Part shown: in pieces, positions 15,824-26,113 of the stretch | Position numbering within the stretch: position 1 is the stretch's first letter | How the letters are laid out: each line of letters opens with the position of its first letter | Assembly (NCBI GenBank): GCA_017992055.1 | Contig: JAGOPK010000005.1 | Location: forward strand, 1-64,000 | DNA from: Burkholderiaceae bacterium | GTDB taxonomy: Bacteria > Pseudomonadota > Gammaproteobacteria > Burkholderiales > Burkholderiaceae_C | Reading direction: 5' to 3' | Length of the DNA stretch: 64,000 bases | Made by a program: the position numbers and the translations under genes | Notes under the pieces: generated by a model | Databases searched by the model: none | Seen by the model: only the letters and a program-made list of their open reading frames with translations | Told to the model about the DNA's origin: nothing

Positions 15824-17635
15824 ATGGACACCCGCGTCAACCCCGTCCGCGAACGCCTGGCCAGCCTGCGCGAGGTGCTGCAGCAGCAGGGCCTGCATGC
15901 CCTGCTGGTGCCCAGCGCCGATCCGCATCTGTCCGAGTACCTGCCCGGCCGCTGGCAGGGGCGCGAATGGCTGTCGGGCTTCGACGGCTCGATGGGCACC
16001 CTGGTGGTGACGGTCGACGAGGCCGCGCTGTTTGCCGACAGCCGCTATTGGGAGCAGGCCGAGCGCCAGCTGCAGGGCAGCGGCATCGCGCTGGTGAAGA
16101 TCCCCACTGGCGCGGCCACCCACCACATGGCCTGGCTGGCCGAGCACACGCCGCGCGGCTCATGCGTGGCCGTCGACGGCGATGTGCTGGGCCTGGCCGC
16201 GGCCAAGCAGCTGCAGGCCACGCTGGATGCCGCCGGCGTGCAGCTGCGCACCGACCTCGACCCGCTGGATGCGGCCTGGCCGGACCGGCCGGCGCTGCCG
16301 CAGGCGCGGGTCTATGCCCACCAGCCGCCGCAGGCCACCGAGCCGCGCGCGGCGCGGTTGGCGCGGCTGAGCGAGGCCGTGGCGGCCCAGGGCGCCACGC
16401 ACCACTTCGTGTCCACCGTCGACGACGTGGCCTGGATCACCCAGCTGCGTGGCGCCGATGTCGACTACAACCCGGTGTTCCTGGCCCATCTGCTGCTGGC
16501 CGCCGACGCGCTGACGCTGTTCGTCGGTGCCGGCAAGGTGCCGGCTGCGCTGCAGGCCGAGCTGGCCGCCGACGGCATCACGCTGGCCGACTACGGCCAG
16601 GCCGCGGCGGCGCTGCAGGCTCTGCCCTCGGGCAGCCGGCTGCTGGTCGATCCACGGCGCATCACGCTGGGCTTTCGCCAGCAGGTGCCGGCGGGCGTGC
16701 AGGTCATCGAGGCCATCAATCCCAGCGTGCTGTTCAAGAGCCGCAAGACCGAGGCCGAGGCGCGCTTCATCCGCCAGGCCATGGAAGAGGACGGTGCGGC
16801 GATGTGCGCCTTTTATGCCGAGTTCGAGGCCGCCCTGGCCCGCGGCGAGCGCTGGAGCGAGCTGACCATCGACGAGCGCCTGAGTGCCCAGCGCGCCAAG
16901 CGCGCGGGCTTCGTCGGCCTGTCGTTTTCCACCATCGCCGGCTTCAATGCCAACGGCGCGCTGCCGCACTACCGCGCCACGCCCGAGGCCTACAGCTGGC
17001 TGGACGGCGACGGCCTGCTGCTGATCGATTCGGGCGGCCAGTACCTGGGCGGCACCACCGACATCACCCGCGTCTGGCCGGTCGGCCGGCTCAGCGATGC
17101 GCAGCGGCGCGACTGCACCCTGGTGCTCAAGGGCACGATGGCGCTGTCACGCACGCGCTTTCCGCGTGGCACGCCCAGCCCGATGCTGGATGCCATCGCG
17201 CGCGCGCCGCTGTGGCAGCACGGCCTGGACTACGGCCATGGCACGGGCCATGGCGTGGGCTACTTCCTGGCCGTGCACGAGGGTCCGCAGTCGATCAGCA
17301 AGACCGTGCCCGAGCCGCAGATGGCCATGGAGCCGGGCATGATCACCTCCATCGAGCCGGGCCTGTACCGGCCGGGCCAATGGGGCGTGCGCATCGAGAA
17401 CCTGGTGATGAACCGCGCCGTCGACACGCCCGAGCACGGCGCCTTTGGCGAGATGCTGGAGTTCGAGACGCTGACGCTGTGCCCGATCGACGTGCGCTGC
17501 CTCGACCTGTCGCTGCTGCGCCAGGACGAGCGCCAGTGGCTCAACGACTACCACGCCGAGGTGCGTGCGCGCCTGTCACCCAAGGTGAACGGCGACGCCC
17601 TGGCCTGGCTGCTGCTGCGCACCGAGCCGGTGTGA
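15824..17635 (+). CDS. pepP: Xaa-Pro aminopeptidase (M24B, XPNPEP1-like)
   Basis: Cytoplasmic dimetal aminopeptidase that removes N-terminal residues preceding proline. At 603 residues it is the long three-domain form: two creatinase-like N-terminal domains (about 1-310) and a pita-bread catalytic domain (about 315-560). Metal ligands are visible as D in [18 protein letters not shown] (two Asp), H in [11 protein letters not shown] in [10 protein letters not shown], and E in [11 protein letters not shown] conserved C-terminal domain ends in [20 protein letters not shown]. The start at 15824 ([19 protein letters not shown]) fits the family; the longer frame in another phase is a shadow. Its product ends a few bases from the convergent mscS stop. 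Confidence 0.95.
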   Translation: MDTRVNPVRERLASLREVLQQQGLHALLVPSADPHLSEYLPGRWQGREWLSGFDGSMGTLVVTVDEAALFADSRYWEQAERQLQGSGIALVKIPTGAATHHMAWLAEHTPRGSCVAVDGDVLGLAAAKQLQATLDAAGVQLRTDLDPLDAAWPDRPALPQARVYAHQPPQATEPRAARLARLSEAVAAQGATHHFVSTVDDVAWITQLRGADVDYNPVFLAHLLLAADALTLFVGAGKVPAALQAELAADGITLADYGQAAAALQALPSGSRLLVDPRRITLGFRQQVPAGVQVIEAINPSVLFKSRKTEAEARFIRQAMEEDGAAMCAFYAEFEAALARGERWSELTIDERLSAQRAKRAGFVGLSFSTIAGFNANGALPHYRATPEAYSWLDGDGLLLIDSGGQYLGGTTDITRVWPVGRLSDAQRRDCTLVLKGTMALSRTRFPRGTPSPMLDAIARAPLWQHGLDYGHGTGHGVGYFLAVHEGPQSISKTVPEPQMAMEPGMITSIEPGLYRPGQWGVRIENLVMNRAVDTPEHGAFGEMLEFETLTLCPIDVRCLDLSLLRQDERQWLNDYHAEVRARLSPKVNGDALAWLLLRTEPV

Positions 17636-17639
17636 GCCT

Positions 17640-17661
17640 GGCGGCAGCTCAGGCTGCCGCC
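17640..17661. terminator. Perfect hairpin between convergent pepP and mscS
   Basis: GGCGGCAGC and GCTGCCGCC form a perfect 9-bp stem around a 4-base loop, spanning the mscS stop codon and beginning 4 bp after the pepP stop. There is no T-run on either side, so bidirectional termination is plausible but unproven. Confidence 0.45.
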
Positions 17662-18533
17662 CCCGATGCCGCCGGGTCGCGCAGATGCACGGTCAGCTGC
17701 GGGAACGGGATCTCGATGCCCTCGCGGTCGAAGGCCAGCTTCACGCGCCGCAGGTATTCGCGGCGCACGGCCCATTGCTCCAGCGGCGCCACGCGCAGCC
17801 GCGCACGCAGCTGCACCGACGAGTCGCCCAGCTGTTCGACGCCGGCCATCTCCAGGTCGGCTTCGATGCGCGCCGCGAACGCGGGGTCCTCGCGCAGCTG
17901 GCGGCCGACCTGCTGCATCACCGCCATCGCCGCATCCACGTCGGCGCTGTAGCTGATGCCCACATCGATCACCGCCTGCGCATGGCCGCGGCTCATGTTG
18001 ATGACGCTGGAGATGGTGCCGTTGGGCACGATGTGCACATGGCCGTCGTAGTCGCGCAGCTGCACATAGCGCAGCGTGATCTCCTCGACCAGGCCGGCGT
18101 GATTGCCGAGCTTGACCACGTCGCCCTGGCGGATCTGGTTCTCCAGCAGCAGGAAGAAGCCGGTGAAGTAGTCGCGCACCAGGCTTTGCGCGCCAAAGCC
18201 GACGGCCAGGCCGGCCACGCCGGCGGCGCCCAGCACCGGGGCCAGGCTCAGGCCCATCTCGCTGAGCACCAGCATGCCGGCCACCAGGCTGATGACCACG
18301 GCCGCCAGGTAGCGGGCCGCGCGGCCCAGGGTCTCGGCGCGCTTGACCGCCTCGCGGTCGTTGAAGCGGCTGGCGATGCGCAGCCTCAGTGCACGGATGC
18401 CGCGCTGGGCCAGTGCGATGGCCAGCCAGGCCAGCACGACGATGACGCCGATGCGCAGCAGGGTGGCGGTCAGTCGGGTCAGCGGCTCCAGCCGCTCGGC
18501 GGCCTGCCACAGCGCTTGCCAGGATTCGTTCAT
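17649..18533 (-). CDS. Small-conductance mechanosensitive channel family protein (MscS)
   Basis: Inner-membrane channel of 294 residues. Three predicted helices: about 22-45 (LLRIGVIVVLAWLAIALA), 70-92 (YLAAVVISLVAGMLVLSEM), and the pore-lining TM3 at about 95-125 with the Gly/Ala pattern APVLGAAGVAGLAVGFGAQSLVRD. The beta domain follows (QGDVVKLGNHAGLVEEITLRYVQLRDYDGHVHIVPNG; IVPNG is a family hallmark), then the alpha/beta C-terminal domain. It opens under membrane tension to release solutes during hypo-osmotic shock. The start at 18533 is 13 bp after the GH15 stop on the same strand, so both genes are probably one operon. This links it to trehalose metabolism. Confidence 0.93.
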   Translation of the reverse strand: MNESWQALWQAAERLEPLTRLTATLLRIGVIVVLAWLAIALAQRGIRALRLRIASRFNDREAVKRAETLGRAARYLAAVVISLVAGMLVLSEMGLSLAPVLGAAGVAGLAVGFGAQSLVRDYFTGFFLLLENQIRQGDVVKLGNHAGLVEEITLRYVQLRDYDGHVHIVPNGTISSVINMSRGHAQAVIDVGISYSADVDAAMAVMQQVGRQLREDPAFAARIEADLEMAGVEQLGDSSVQLRARLRVAPLEQWAVRREYLRRVKLAFDREGIEIPFPQLTVHLRDPAASGAAA

Positions 18534-18546
18534 TACCGCCCTTTCG

Positions 18547-20364
18547 TCAGATGACGCTGTCCCAGGGCGCCGACAGTCGCTGCGCGCCGTGGATGATGCC
18601 GACCATCGAATAGGTCTGCGGAAAGTTGCCCCACAGTTCGCCGCTGGCCGGGGCCAGGTCTTCGCTGAGCAGGCCCATGGCGTTGCGCCGGGCCAGCAGG
18701 GACTCGAAGGCCTCGCGCGCCTGCTCGACGCGGCCGATGCGCGCCAGCGCGTCGACGCGCCAGAACGAGCACACGTTGAACGAGGTCTCGGGCAGGCCAA
18801 AGTCGTCGGCGGCTTCGTAGCGGCGCATGTAGGGGCCATCGCAAAGATGGCGTTCGAGCACATCGACGGTGCTGACGAAGCGCGGATCGTCGGGGCGCAG
18901 AAAGCCCACTTCGGCCATCAGCAGCACGCTGGCGTCGAGGTCGCGTCCTCCCAGACTCTCGACAAAGGCGCAGCGTTCGGCATTCCAGGCCCCGCGGCAA
19001 ATGGCCGCGTGGATGTGGTCGGCGCGGTCGCGCCAGAGCGCGGCACGACCGGCCAGGCCCAGGCTGAGGGCCACATGGGCCAGGCGGTCGCAGGCGGCCC
19101 AGCACATCAGCGACGACGAGGTGTGCACTCGCGCGCGGTGGCGCAGCTCCCACATGCCGGCATCGGGCTGGTCGTGCAGGGCCCAGGCCCGCTCGCCCAT
19201 GGTCTCCAGCATGGCGAAGTCGGCGGCATTGCCGCGGCGGAACAGGCGGTGATCGTGAAAGGCCTGGGCCGCTCCGAGCACGATGTTGCCGTAGACATCG
19301 TGCTGGAAGTGCTCGTGGGCCTGGTTGCCGACGCGCACCGGACCCATGCCGCGGTAGCCAGACAATGTGGTGACGATGCGCTCGGGCAGCTGCGCTTCCA
19401 GGCCGATGCCGTACAGCGGTTGCACATGGCCGCTGCCGGCGCTGCGCAGCACGTTGTACAGCCAGGCCAGGTAGGACTCCATGGTGCCGACCTCGGACAG
19501 GCTGTTGAGCGCGCGCACGACGAAGAAGGCATCGCGCAGCCAGCAATAGCGGTAGTCCCAGTTGCGGCCGCTGTCGGGGGCTTCGGGCACGCTGGTGGTC
19601 ATGGCCGCGACGATGGCGCCGGTGTCCTCGTACTGGCACAGCTTGAGCGTGATCGCGGCGCGGATCACCGCGTCCTGCCACTGCAGCGGCAGGGCCAGGC
19701 GGTGCACCCATTCGCGCCAGTGCTGCACGGTTTGGTCCTCAAAGGACTGGGCCGTCTCGTCAACGCCGCCCGACAGGGTTTCGTCCGGCCCCAGCAGCAG
19801 GCTGACCGGCCGGCTCAGCTCGAACCAGGTGCCGTCGGCCAGGTAGGTCAGCGGCATGCTGGTGTTCAGGCGCAGCGTGATGTCGGGCAGCAGATAGCGC
19901 AGATGGTGGCTGCCGCGGGTGATCTGCGGTGCGCTGGCGCCCCAATCGCCACGCGGGCGCACCGCCACGCGCACCCGCGGCGAGCCCGCCAGCGCGCGCA
20001 CGCGGCGCACCAACTGCATCGGTCTGAACACCCGGTCGCGGGTCACGAATCGCGGCGCGAAGTCGGTCACCTCCACACCCTGGCCGGTGGCGTCCCACAG
20101 CCGCGTGCGCACCACGGCGGTGGCCGGCTCGTAGCGCTGCTCGGTGCGCGTCAGGCCTTCCAGTTCCACCGACATCAGGCCCTGGGTCTGGGCCGCGTCG
20201 GCGCTGCTGCCATCCAGCAGCGCATCGAACACCGGCGGGCTGTCAAAGCGCGGCATACAGCACCACACCAGGCGGGCACCTGCGTCGACCAGCGCGGCCA
20301 CGGTGCCGTTGCCAATCAGCGCGAGTTCCAGCGATGGGGCAGGGCGTGACGCTGTGCTGGACAT
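18547..20364 (-). CDS. Glycoside hydrolase family 15 protein (glucoamylase/trehalase-like)
   Basis: 605-residue GH15 protein with an N-terminal beta-rich domain (about 1-230) and a C-terminal (alpha/alpha)6 barrel. Family motifs are NWDYRYCWLRDAFF near residue 270, the general-acid region PDAGMWELRHRARVHTSSS, and PETSFNVCSFWRVDALAR, which carries the probable catalytic base. No signal peptide is seen, so it should be cytoplasmic. The start at 20364 is fixed by an AAGGAGAT ribosome-binding site; upstream in-frame codons are ignored. It is divergent from otsA-otsB and followed by mscS. In this context it may hydrolyse trehalose or a related alpha-glucan; many such proteins are annotated only as GH15, so substrate is inference. 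Confidence 0.9.
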   Translation of the reverse strand: MSSTASRPAPSLELALIGNGTVAALVDAGARLVWCCMPRFDSPPVFDALLDGSSADAAQTQGLMSVELEGLTRTEQRYEPATAVVRTRLWDATGQGVEVTDFAPRFVTRDRVFRPMQLVRRVRALAGSPRVRVAVRPRGDWGASAPQITRGSHHLRYLLPDITLRLNTSMPLTYLADGTWFELSRPVSLLLGPDETLSGGVDETAQSFEDQTVQHWREWVHRLALPLQWQDAVIRAAITLKLCQYEDTGAIVAAMTTSVPEAPDSGRNWDYRYCWLRDAFFVVRALNSLSEVGTMESYLAWLYNVLRSAGSGHVQPLYGIGLEAQLPERIVTTLSGYRGMGPVRVGNQAHEHFQHDVYGNIVLGAAQAFHDHRLFRRGNAADFAMLETMGERAWALHDQPDAGMWELRHRARVHTSSSLMCWAACDRLAHVALSLGLAGRAALWRDRADHIHAAICRGAWNAERCAFVESLGGRDLDASVLLMAEVGFLRPDDPRFVSTVDVLERHLCDGPYMRRYEAADDFGLPETSFNVCSFWRVDALARIGRVEQAREAFESLLARRNAMGLLSEDLAPASGELWGNFPQTYSMVGIIHGAQRLSAPWDSVI

Positions 20365-20370
20365 GGATTC

Positions 20371-20378
20371 ATCTCCTT
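20371..20378 (-). promoter_or_regulatory. Strong ribosome-binding site that fixes the GH15 start
   Basis: The minus strand reads AAGGAGAT six bases before ATG at 20364. This near-perfect Shine-Dalgarno sequence favours that start over in-frame codons up to 20418. Confidence 0.75.
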
Positions 20379-20433
20379 CTTGCCCGCTGGGGCCGGTTCG
20401 ACTGATACATTGCCACAAATATAAGTTCCAAGG

Positions 20434-22797
20434 ATGGCGACGGTCGTGTTCAAGACCCTTCGTCTGCAGTTGCGGTTTTTGCTTCCGCTGGGCCTGACCC
20501 TGGCCGTGGCCGCCTATGTGGCCCAGCCGCTGCTGGATCAGGTGACGCTGCGCTGGTTCAGCCGCGATCTGAACATCCGCGGCATGCTGGTCGCCAGCTC
20601 GCTGGCCGAGCCGGTGGCCGATGCACTGGCCTCGGGTTCAACGACAAGGCTGCTGCCGATCTTCGAGCGCGTGCTGAGCGACGAGCGTCTGCTGTCGGTG
20701 GCCTTGTGCGATGTGCATGACCGGCGCCTGCTGGCGACACGGCAGTTCCCGGCGGCGCTGGACTGCGTGCGTGCCCGCGAGCTGGCGGCCCGCGGCGATG
20801 CCCGTGCCACCCTGCCCGGCGTTCAGGGTGGGCGCGTGCATGTGGGCGTGCATGCGCTGACCGCTGCGGCCCGGCCCGCGCCTGTGCCTGGCTGGCCCGA
20901 CGCCCTGCTGCAGGCACTGCCCGATCTGGTGGGGCTGCCACCGGCGCCGGCGCCGCCGCCAGCGTCGGCACCGGCCGGCCCCGAACAGTTGCTGGGCCAT
21001 CTGGTACTGCTGCACGACCTGGGCTTCATCGACCGGCGCAGCGCCGATACGCGCCAGTACCTGGTGCTGTTCATCGCCGGAATGGGGCTGATCATCGCGC
21101 TGATCACCATGGTCGTGGCCCAGCTCAGCTGGCGCGGCTGGGTCAAGGGAGCCCAGGCCATCTTGCGTGGCGAAGGGCTGCTGACGCCAATGCTGGCACC
21201 GCCCGAACTGGAGCCGCTGGCCGGCGAGTTGCGCAGCCGGCTGCGCGATCTGGAAGACGAGTACCGCCGTCTGCAGGGGCCGGAGGCGGAGTGGGATGCG
21301 GCGCGTTTGCGCAGCCTGCTCAACAGCCAGCTCAGCGGCGATCAGGTGATCGTGGTTTCCAACCGCGAGCCCTACATCCACGAGCGCACCGAGGACGGTA
21401 TCGTCGCCAGGCGTCCGGCCAGTGGCCTCGTCACCGCGGTCGAGCCGGTGATGCGCGCCTGCTCGGGCACCTGGATCGCGCATGGCAGCGGCAGTGCCGA
21501 CCGCGAGGTGGTGGATGCTGCCGACGGCGTTGCCGTGCCACCGGGCCAGGCCGACTACCGGCTGCGCCGCATCTGGCTGACGGCCGACGAAGAGCAGGGC
21601 TACTACTACGGCTTTGCCAACGAGGGCCTGTGGCCGCTGTGCCATGTGGCCCATGTACGGCCGGTGTTCCGCGAGTCCGACTGGGAGGCCTATCGCGCCG
21701 TCAACCAGCGCTTTGCCGATGCGGTGGTCGCCGAGGCGCGTGGCGAGGATCCCATCGTGCTGGTGCAGGACTACCACTTCGCGCTGCTGCCAGCGCTGAT
21801 CCGCGAGCGCCTGCCCCAGGCCACCATCCTGACCTTCTGGCACATCCCCTGGCCCAACCCCGAGAGCTTTGGCATCTGCCCCTGGCGGCGCGAGATCCTG
21901 CAGGGGCTGCTGGGCAGCACCATCCTGGGCTTCCACACCCGCTTCCACTGCAAGAACTTCATCGAGACCGTCGACCGCTGCCTGGAGGCGCGCATCGAGC
22001 ACGAACATTCGACGATTTCGTTCCAGGACAAGGAAACCCTGATCGAGAGCTACCCGATCTCGATCGCCTGGCCCGAGCAGGCGGCGCCGCCTGGCGAGGC
22101 GGCGGCCAGCCGCCAGCGCGTGATCGCGCGCCTGGGTCTGCCGGCCGATGTCTGCCTGGCCGTGGGCATCGACCGCTTCGACTACACCAAGGGCATCCTC
22201 GAGCGGCTGAATGCCACCGAGCGGCTGCTGGAAAAGTATCCACAGTGGATAGGTCGCTTCGTGATGGTGCAGGTGGCGGCACCGACGCGCAGCGCGTTGG
22301 ACGAGTACCGCAGCTTCCAGGAGCGCATCCAGCGCAGCACCGAGCGCATCAACCAGCGCTTTGGTCGTGAGGGCTACCAGCCGGTGCTGCTGCTGGCCCG
22401 GCACCACGAGCCGGAGCAGGTCAACGAACTGCTGCGCGCCGCCGACATCTGCGTGGTCACCAGCCTGCACGATGGCATGAACCTGGTGTGCAAGGAGTTC
22501 GTGGCCGCGCGCGACGACCTGCAGGGCGTGCTGTTGCTCAGCCGCTTTGCCGGCGCCGCGCGGGAACTCACCGAGGCCTTGATCATCAACCCCTACCATG
22601 TGGAAGAGACCGCCGATGCCCTGCACCGTGCCGCCACCATGCCACTGGCCGAGCAGCGCGAGCGCATGGCCAGCCTGCGCAGCACGGTGCGTGAGTTCAA
22701 TGTGTTCCGCTGGGCCGGCCGCATGCTGACCGATGCGGCGCGCTGGCGCCTGCGCGAGCGCATCAGCGCCCGCGTCAAGCGGCTGCAGGTGCATTGA
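20434..22797 (+). CDS. otsA: Membrane-anchored trehalose-6-phosphate synthase with N-terminal sensor-like region
   Basis: Glycosyltransferase family 20 enzyme that joins UDP-glucose and glucose-6-phosphate. Of 787 residues, only about 303-787 form the GT20 domain: [55 protein letters not shown] and [14 protein letters not shown]. The first 300 are unusual. TM1 lies at about 12-32, a ~170-residue presumably periplasmic region follows (33-206, with a Pro/Ala linker around 170-182), TM2 lies at about 207-231, and a HAMP-like/coiled linker spans 232-300. E. coli OtsA has about 470 residues and no such part. The synthase is thus tethered to the inner membrane and may sense envelope or osmotic state. 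It is followed directly by otsB. Confidence 0.93.
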   Translation: MATVVFKTLRLQLRFLLPLGLTLAVAAYVAQPLLDQVTLRWFSRDLNIRGMLVASSLAEPVADALASGSTTRLLPIFERVLSDERLLSVALCDVHDRRLLATRQFPAALDCVRARELAARGDARATLPGVQGGRVHVGVHALTAAARPAPVPGWPDALLQALPDLVGLPPAPAPPPASAPAGPEQLLGHLVLLHDLGFIDRRSADTRQYLVLFIAGMGLIIALITMVVAQLSWRGWVKGAQAILRGEGLLTPMLAPPELEPLAGELRSRLRDLEDEYRRLQGPEAEWDAARLRSLLNSQLSGDQVIVVSNREPYIHERTEDGIVARRPASGLVTAVEPVMRACSGTWIAHGSGSADREVVDAADGVAVPPGQADYRLRRIWLTADEEQGYYYGFANEGLWPLCHVAHVRPVFRESDWEAYRAVNQRFADAVVAEARGEDPIVLVQDYHFALLPALIRERLPQATILTFWHIPWPNPESFGICPWRREILQGLLGSTILGFHTRFHCKNFIETVDRCLEARIEHEHSTISFQDKETLIESYPISIAWPEQAAPPGEAAASRQRVIARLGLPADVCLAVGIDRFDYTKGILERLNATERLLEKYPQWIGRFVMVQVAAPTRSALDEYRSFQERIQRSTERINQRFGREGYQPVLLLARHHEPEQVNELLRAADICVVTSLHDGMNLVCKEFVAARDDLQGVLLLSRFAGAARELTEALIINPYHVEETADALHRAATMPLAEQRERMASLRSTVREFNVFRWAGRMLTDAARWRLRERISARVKRLQVH

Positions 22798-22799
22798 GC

Positions 22800-23582
22800 A
22801 TGGCCGTCCCGCCGCTGCCCCATCTGCTCAGCGCCGCGGGCGAGCAGGCCCTGGCCAGGCTGCTCGCCGGCCGGCCGCTGCTGGCCTTCGACTTTGACGG
22901 CACGCTGGCGCCCATCGTCGCCCGGCCGCAGGATGCGCGCGTGCCCGTTGCTCTGGCGCAGCGCCTGCAACGGCTGGCTCGCTGCCGGCCGGTGGCCGTC
23001 GTCACTGGCCGGCGGGTTGCCGATGTGCGTGGGCGGCTGGGGTTTGAACCGAGTTGCGTGATCGGCGGCCATGGCGCCGAGGATGAGCAGGACCCGCAGG
23101 CCTCGCAAGGCCATGCGCTGGCGCTGGACCCGGCGCGCAGCCATTTGCAGGCCCAGGCCGCAAGCCTGGCCCAGGCCGGCATCCTGGTCGAGGACAAGGG
23201 CCAGTCCATCGCGCTGCACTACCGGCTGGCGCCGGACCTGGAGGCGGCGCTGCGAACCATCGACGCGCTGCTGCAGTCGTTGCGCGCCCTCAGTCCGGGG
23301 CTGCGCATGTTCGGCGGCAAGCGCGTGGTCAACCTGACCGCCGCCGATGCGCCCGACAAGGCCGAGGCGATGCTGTGCCTGGTGCAGCGCAGTGCCGCGG
23401 ATGGGGCCTTCTTCGCTGGCGACGACGTCAATGACGAGCCGGTGTTCCGGATGGCTCCGTCCCATTGGCTGACCGTGCGCGTGGGCCATGACCAGCTGCG
23501 CACCGACGCACGCTTTCGCGTCGGCAATCCGGCCGAACTGCTGGGCGTGATTGACCGGATGCTCTATCTGGCCGGCGCTTGA
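22800..23582 (+). CDS. otsB: Trehalose-6-phosphate phosphatase
   Basis: HAD-type phosphatase that converts trehalose-6-phosphate to trehalose; 260 residues, normal for OtsB. Motif I LLAFDFDGTLAPI lies near residue 28, motif II VTGRR near 72, the cap segment contains GHGAEDEQ and EDKGQSIALHYR, and motif IV is FFAGDDVNDEPVFR. The ATG at 22800 lies 2 bp after the otsA stop; a TTG at 22794 in the same frame would overlap it. Translation is therefore coupled to the synthase. Cytoplasmic; acts in the last step of trehalose synthesis for osmoprotection. Confidence 0.95.
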   Translation: MAVPPLPHLLSAAGEQALARLLAGRPLLAFDFDGTLAPIVARPQDARVPVALAQRLQRLARCRPVAVVTGRRVADVRGRLGFEPSCVIGGHGAEDEQDPQASQGHALALDPARSHLQAQAASLAQAGILVEDKGQSIALHYRLAPDLEAALRTIDALLQSLRALSPGLRMFGGKRVVNLTAADAPDKAEAMLCLVQRSAADGAFFAGDDVNDEPVFRMAPSHWLTVRVGHDQLRTDARFRVGNPAELLGVIDRMLYLAGA

Positions 23583-23627
23583 GCCAGGATCGCTGCACCC
23601 GGCGCCGTTTGCCGCTGGCGTTGCCGC

Positions 23628-24188
23628 TCAGCTGCCGGTGTCGGCGATCAGGCCCATGTCGGGGCTGCTCATCAGCGCCTGGATGTCCATCAGGATCAGC
23701 ATGCGCTCGGCCACGCTGCCGATGCCGGTGATGTAGCTGGTGTCCACCGCCGAGGCGCCCAGGGCCGGCGCCTCGCGGATCTGCTCGCCGTGCAGGGCCA
23801 GCACGTCGGACACCGAGTCGACCACCGCGCCGACCACGCGGCCGTGCACATTGAGCACGATGACCACCGTGAAGTCGTTGTACTCGGCGCTGCCGCAGCC
23901 CAGCTTCAGGCGCAGGTCGACGATGGGCACGATCACGCCGCGCAGGTTGACCACGCCCTTCAGGAAGTCCGGCGCATTGGCGATGCGCGTCGGCGCCTCG
24001 TAGGAGCGGATCTCCTGCACGCGCAGGATGTCGATGCCGTATTCCTCGGCGCCGAGGCGGAAGCTGAGGAACTCGCCGCCCGGGGTGTGCGCGCGGCCGG
24101 GAGTGGCCGCGCCGGCGCCGCGGCCGGAGGGCTGGGCCGGTGCGGCAGCGGGCCGCGCCAGGGCCGGGGATTCGGTGGTCAGTGCCAT
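23628..24188 (-). CDS. cheW: Chemotaxis coupling protein CheW
   Basis: CheW-domain protein of 186 residues that links chemoreceptors to the CheA kinase. A Pro/Ala-rich disordered N-terminus of about 38 residues precedes the core. Core landmarks are [26 protein letters not shown] near residues 39-64, [23 protein letters not shown] near 75-97, and [19 protein letters not shown]. The start at 24188 is preceded by GAGGACAGCCCC, a usable ribosome-binding site, and lies 28 bp after the stop of the MCP gene, so both form an operon. No cheA, cheR, cheB or cheY is in the window. Confidence 0.95.
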   Translation of the reverse strand: MALTTESPALARPAAAPAQPSGRGAGAATPGRAHTPGGEFLSFRLGAEEYGIDILRVQEIRSYEAPTRIANAPDFLKGVVNLRGVIVPIVDLRLKLGCGSAEYNDFTVVIVLNVHGRVVGAVVDSVSDVLALHGEQIREAPALGASAVDTSYITGIGSVAERMLILMDIQALMSSPDMGLIADTGS

Positions 24189-24216
24189 GGGGCTGTCCTC
24201 GCGGAGGGGTGGGGGG

Positions 24217-25989
24217 TCAGAAGGTTTCCCAGTCGGCCTCGGCCCCGGCATCGGCCGCCTTGGCCGGTGTCGGTGCGGGTGCTGGTGCCGCTGCGCGGCG
24301 CGGTGCGGCGGGTGTCGTGGCGGCTTTGATGGTCGGTGCGACCGGTGCGGCAGTCAGCGGCGTGGGCGCCGGCAGCTCGGCGCGGGGCGCCGGCATGGCC
24401 GGGCGCGGCGCGGCCGCTGGGCTGGCGGTGGCGCCGGCAGCGCCGGTGCGGAAGGTGCCGACCAGTCCGGCCAGGCGCTGGGCCTGGTCCTTCAGGCTTT
24501 CGGCGGCGGCGGCGCTTTGTTCCACCAGGGCCGCGTTCTGCTGCGTGGCCTGGTCCAGCTGGGCCACGGCGCCGTTGACCTGGGCCAGGCCGCTGCTCTG
24601 CTCCTGGGTCGCGGCGGTGATCTCGCCGATGATGTCCGAGACCCGCTGCACGCTGGCGACGATCTCGCCCATGGTGCTGCCGGCATCGCCGACCAGGCGG
24701 CTGCCGACCTCCACGCGCTCGACGCTGGCCGAGATCAGGGTCTTGATCTCGCGCGCTGCGGCGGCGCTGCGCTGGGCCAGGTTGCGCACCTCGGCGGCCA
24801 CCACCGCGAAGCCGCGGCCCTGCTCTCCGGCGCGGGCGGCTTCCACCGCCGCATTCAGCGCCAGGATGTTGGTCTGGAAGGCGATGCCGTCGATGGTGCC
24901 GATGATGTCGGCGATCTTCTTCGACGACTGGTTGATCTGGTCCATCGTGGCCACCACCTGGCCCACCACCTCGCCACCGCGCTGGGCCACGCTGGCGGCC
25001 GAGCCGGCCAGCTGGTTGGCCTGGGACGCGGCATCGGCGCTCTGGCGCACGGTGCTCGTGACCTGCTCCATCGCGCTGGCGGTCTGCTGCAGATTGCCGG
25101 CAGCCTGCTCGGTGCGCTGGCTCAGGTCCTGGTTGCCGGTGGCCACCTCGGCCGAGGCCACCTGGATGCTCTCGGCGGTCTGGCGGATCTCGGTGACCAG
25201 GCTGCGCAGCTTGTCCTGCATGCTGCCCACGGCGCCCAGCAGGCGGCCGATCTCGTCGCCGCCATGGGGCGGCAGCGGGTTGTCCAGCTGGCCGCCGGCA
25301 ATGCGTTCGGCGACCTGCACCGCCTGCTCGATCGGCCCCTGCACCGAGCGTGCGATGCGCCAGGCCACGGCAGCGCCGATGACCAGGGCCAGCAGCGACA
25401 GGCCCACGTCCAGCGCCACCGCCTGGCGGGTGGAGGCTTCGGCGGCCTCGGCCTGGGCCTTGCTGCGGGCGTCTTCCAGGGCGATCAGCTGGTTGACCTT
25501 GGCCCGCCACTGCAGCTCCACCGGGCGCAGCTGCAGGGTCAGGGTCATCGTGGCCTCGATGTTGGCGCCGTCGGCGCCCTGCTTGGCTGCGGTGGTGACC
25601 AGCGGAATGGCCTTGGCCGCCAGCGCGCGGGCCTCGTCGGCCAGCTTGCGTTCGTCGGCCTCGGCGCCGGCCAGCTCGGCCAGCAGCGCCTTCTCGCTCT
25701 TCTCGTAGGCGGCACGGGCCTTGTTCAGCTCGGCCACCTCGGCGTCGATCTCCTTGACGTCGGTCAGCAGCGTGATCGAGCGTGCCTGGATGGCCATGCG
25801 GTTGATGCCGTCCAGCAGCTCGTGGGCCAGGGTGCTGCGCAGGTTGTTGTGCTCGACGATCTGCGTGATCTGGTCGCCCAGCGCCAGCGTGGATCTCAGG
25901 CCGACCGCGGCCACGGCCAGCAGCAGGGCCAGCACCACGCCAAAGCCCAGGCCCAGCCGGGCACGCAGGGTCCATGCGGAACGGGGCAT
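24217..25989 (-). CDS. Methyl-accepting chemotaxis protein with C-terminal DWETF pentapeptide
   Basis: 590-residue transmembrane chemoreceptor. TM1 lies at about 12-32, a four-helix-bundle-type periplasmic sensor at 33-190, TM2 at about 192-212, a HAMP domain to about 265, and the methylation/signalling hairpin after that. The hairpin tip is the conserved [20 protein letters not shown] and [15 protein letters not shown] stretch. A long Ala/Pro linker leads to the final residues ADWETF, a variant of the NWETF motif that docks CheR and CheB. It is followed by cheW. The 36-aa class tip and the periplasmic domain resemble the Tsr/Tar family; the ligand is unknown. Confidence 0.95.
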   Translation of the reverse strand: MPRSAWTLRARLGLGFGVVLALLLAVAAVGLRSTLALGDQITQIVEHNNLRSTLAHELLDGINRMAIQARSITLLTDVKEIDAEVAELNKARAAYEKSEKALLAELAGAEADERKLADEARALAAKAIPLVTTAAKQGADGANIEATMTLTLQLRPVELQWRAKVNQLIALEDARSKAQAEAAEASTRQAVALDVGLSLLALVIGAAVAWRIARSVQGPIEQAVQVAERIAGGQLDNPLPPHGGDEIGRLLGAVGSMQDKLRSLVTEIRQTAESIQVASAEVATGNQDLSQRTEQAAGNLQQTASAMEQVTSTVRQSADAASQANQLAGSAASVAQRGGEVVGQVVATMDQINQSSKKIADIIGTIDGIAFQTNILALNAAVEAARAGEQGRGFAVVAAEVRNLAQRSAAAAREIKTLISASVERVEVGSRLVGDAGSTMGEIVASVQRVSDIIGEITAATQEQSSGLAQVNGAVAQLDQATQQNAALVEQSAAAAESLKDQAQRLAGLVGTFRTGAAGATASPAAAPRPAMPAPRAELPAPTPLTAAPVAPTIKAATTPAAPRRAAAPAPAPTPAKAADAGAEADWETF

Positions 25990-26113
25990 CTGTCAGGTCT
26001 CCTGGGACGGTGATGGGGCCTCCCGGTGCGGGGGGCTGTCGGCGGGATTTCGGCCGGCGCGGCCGCGGCTTGAGATCGCCGGAGATCGGGATCGGCCCTG
26101 ATAGGCTGTGGGC

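Noticed and set aside
20365-20433. TTGCCC-N17-TGATAC as an otsA promoter
   Set aside because: Spacing is ideal but the -10 matches only two of six consensus bases; not strong enough to list.
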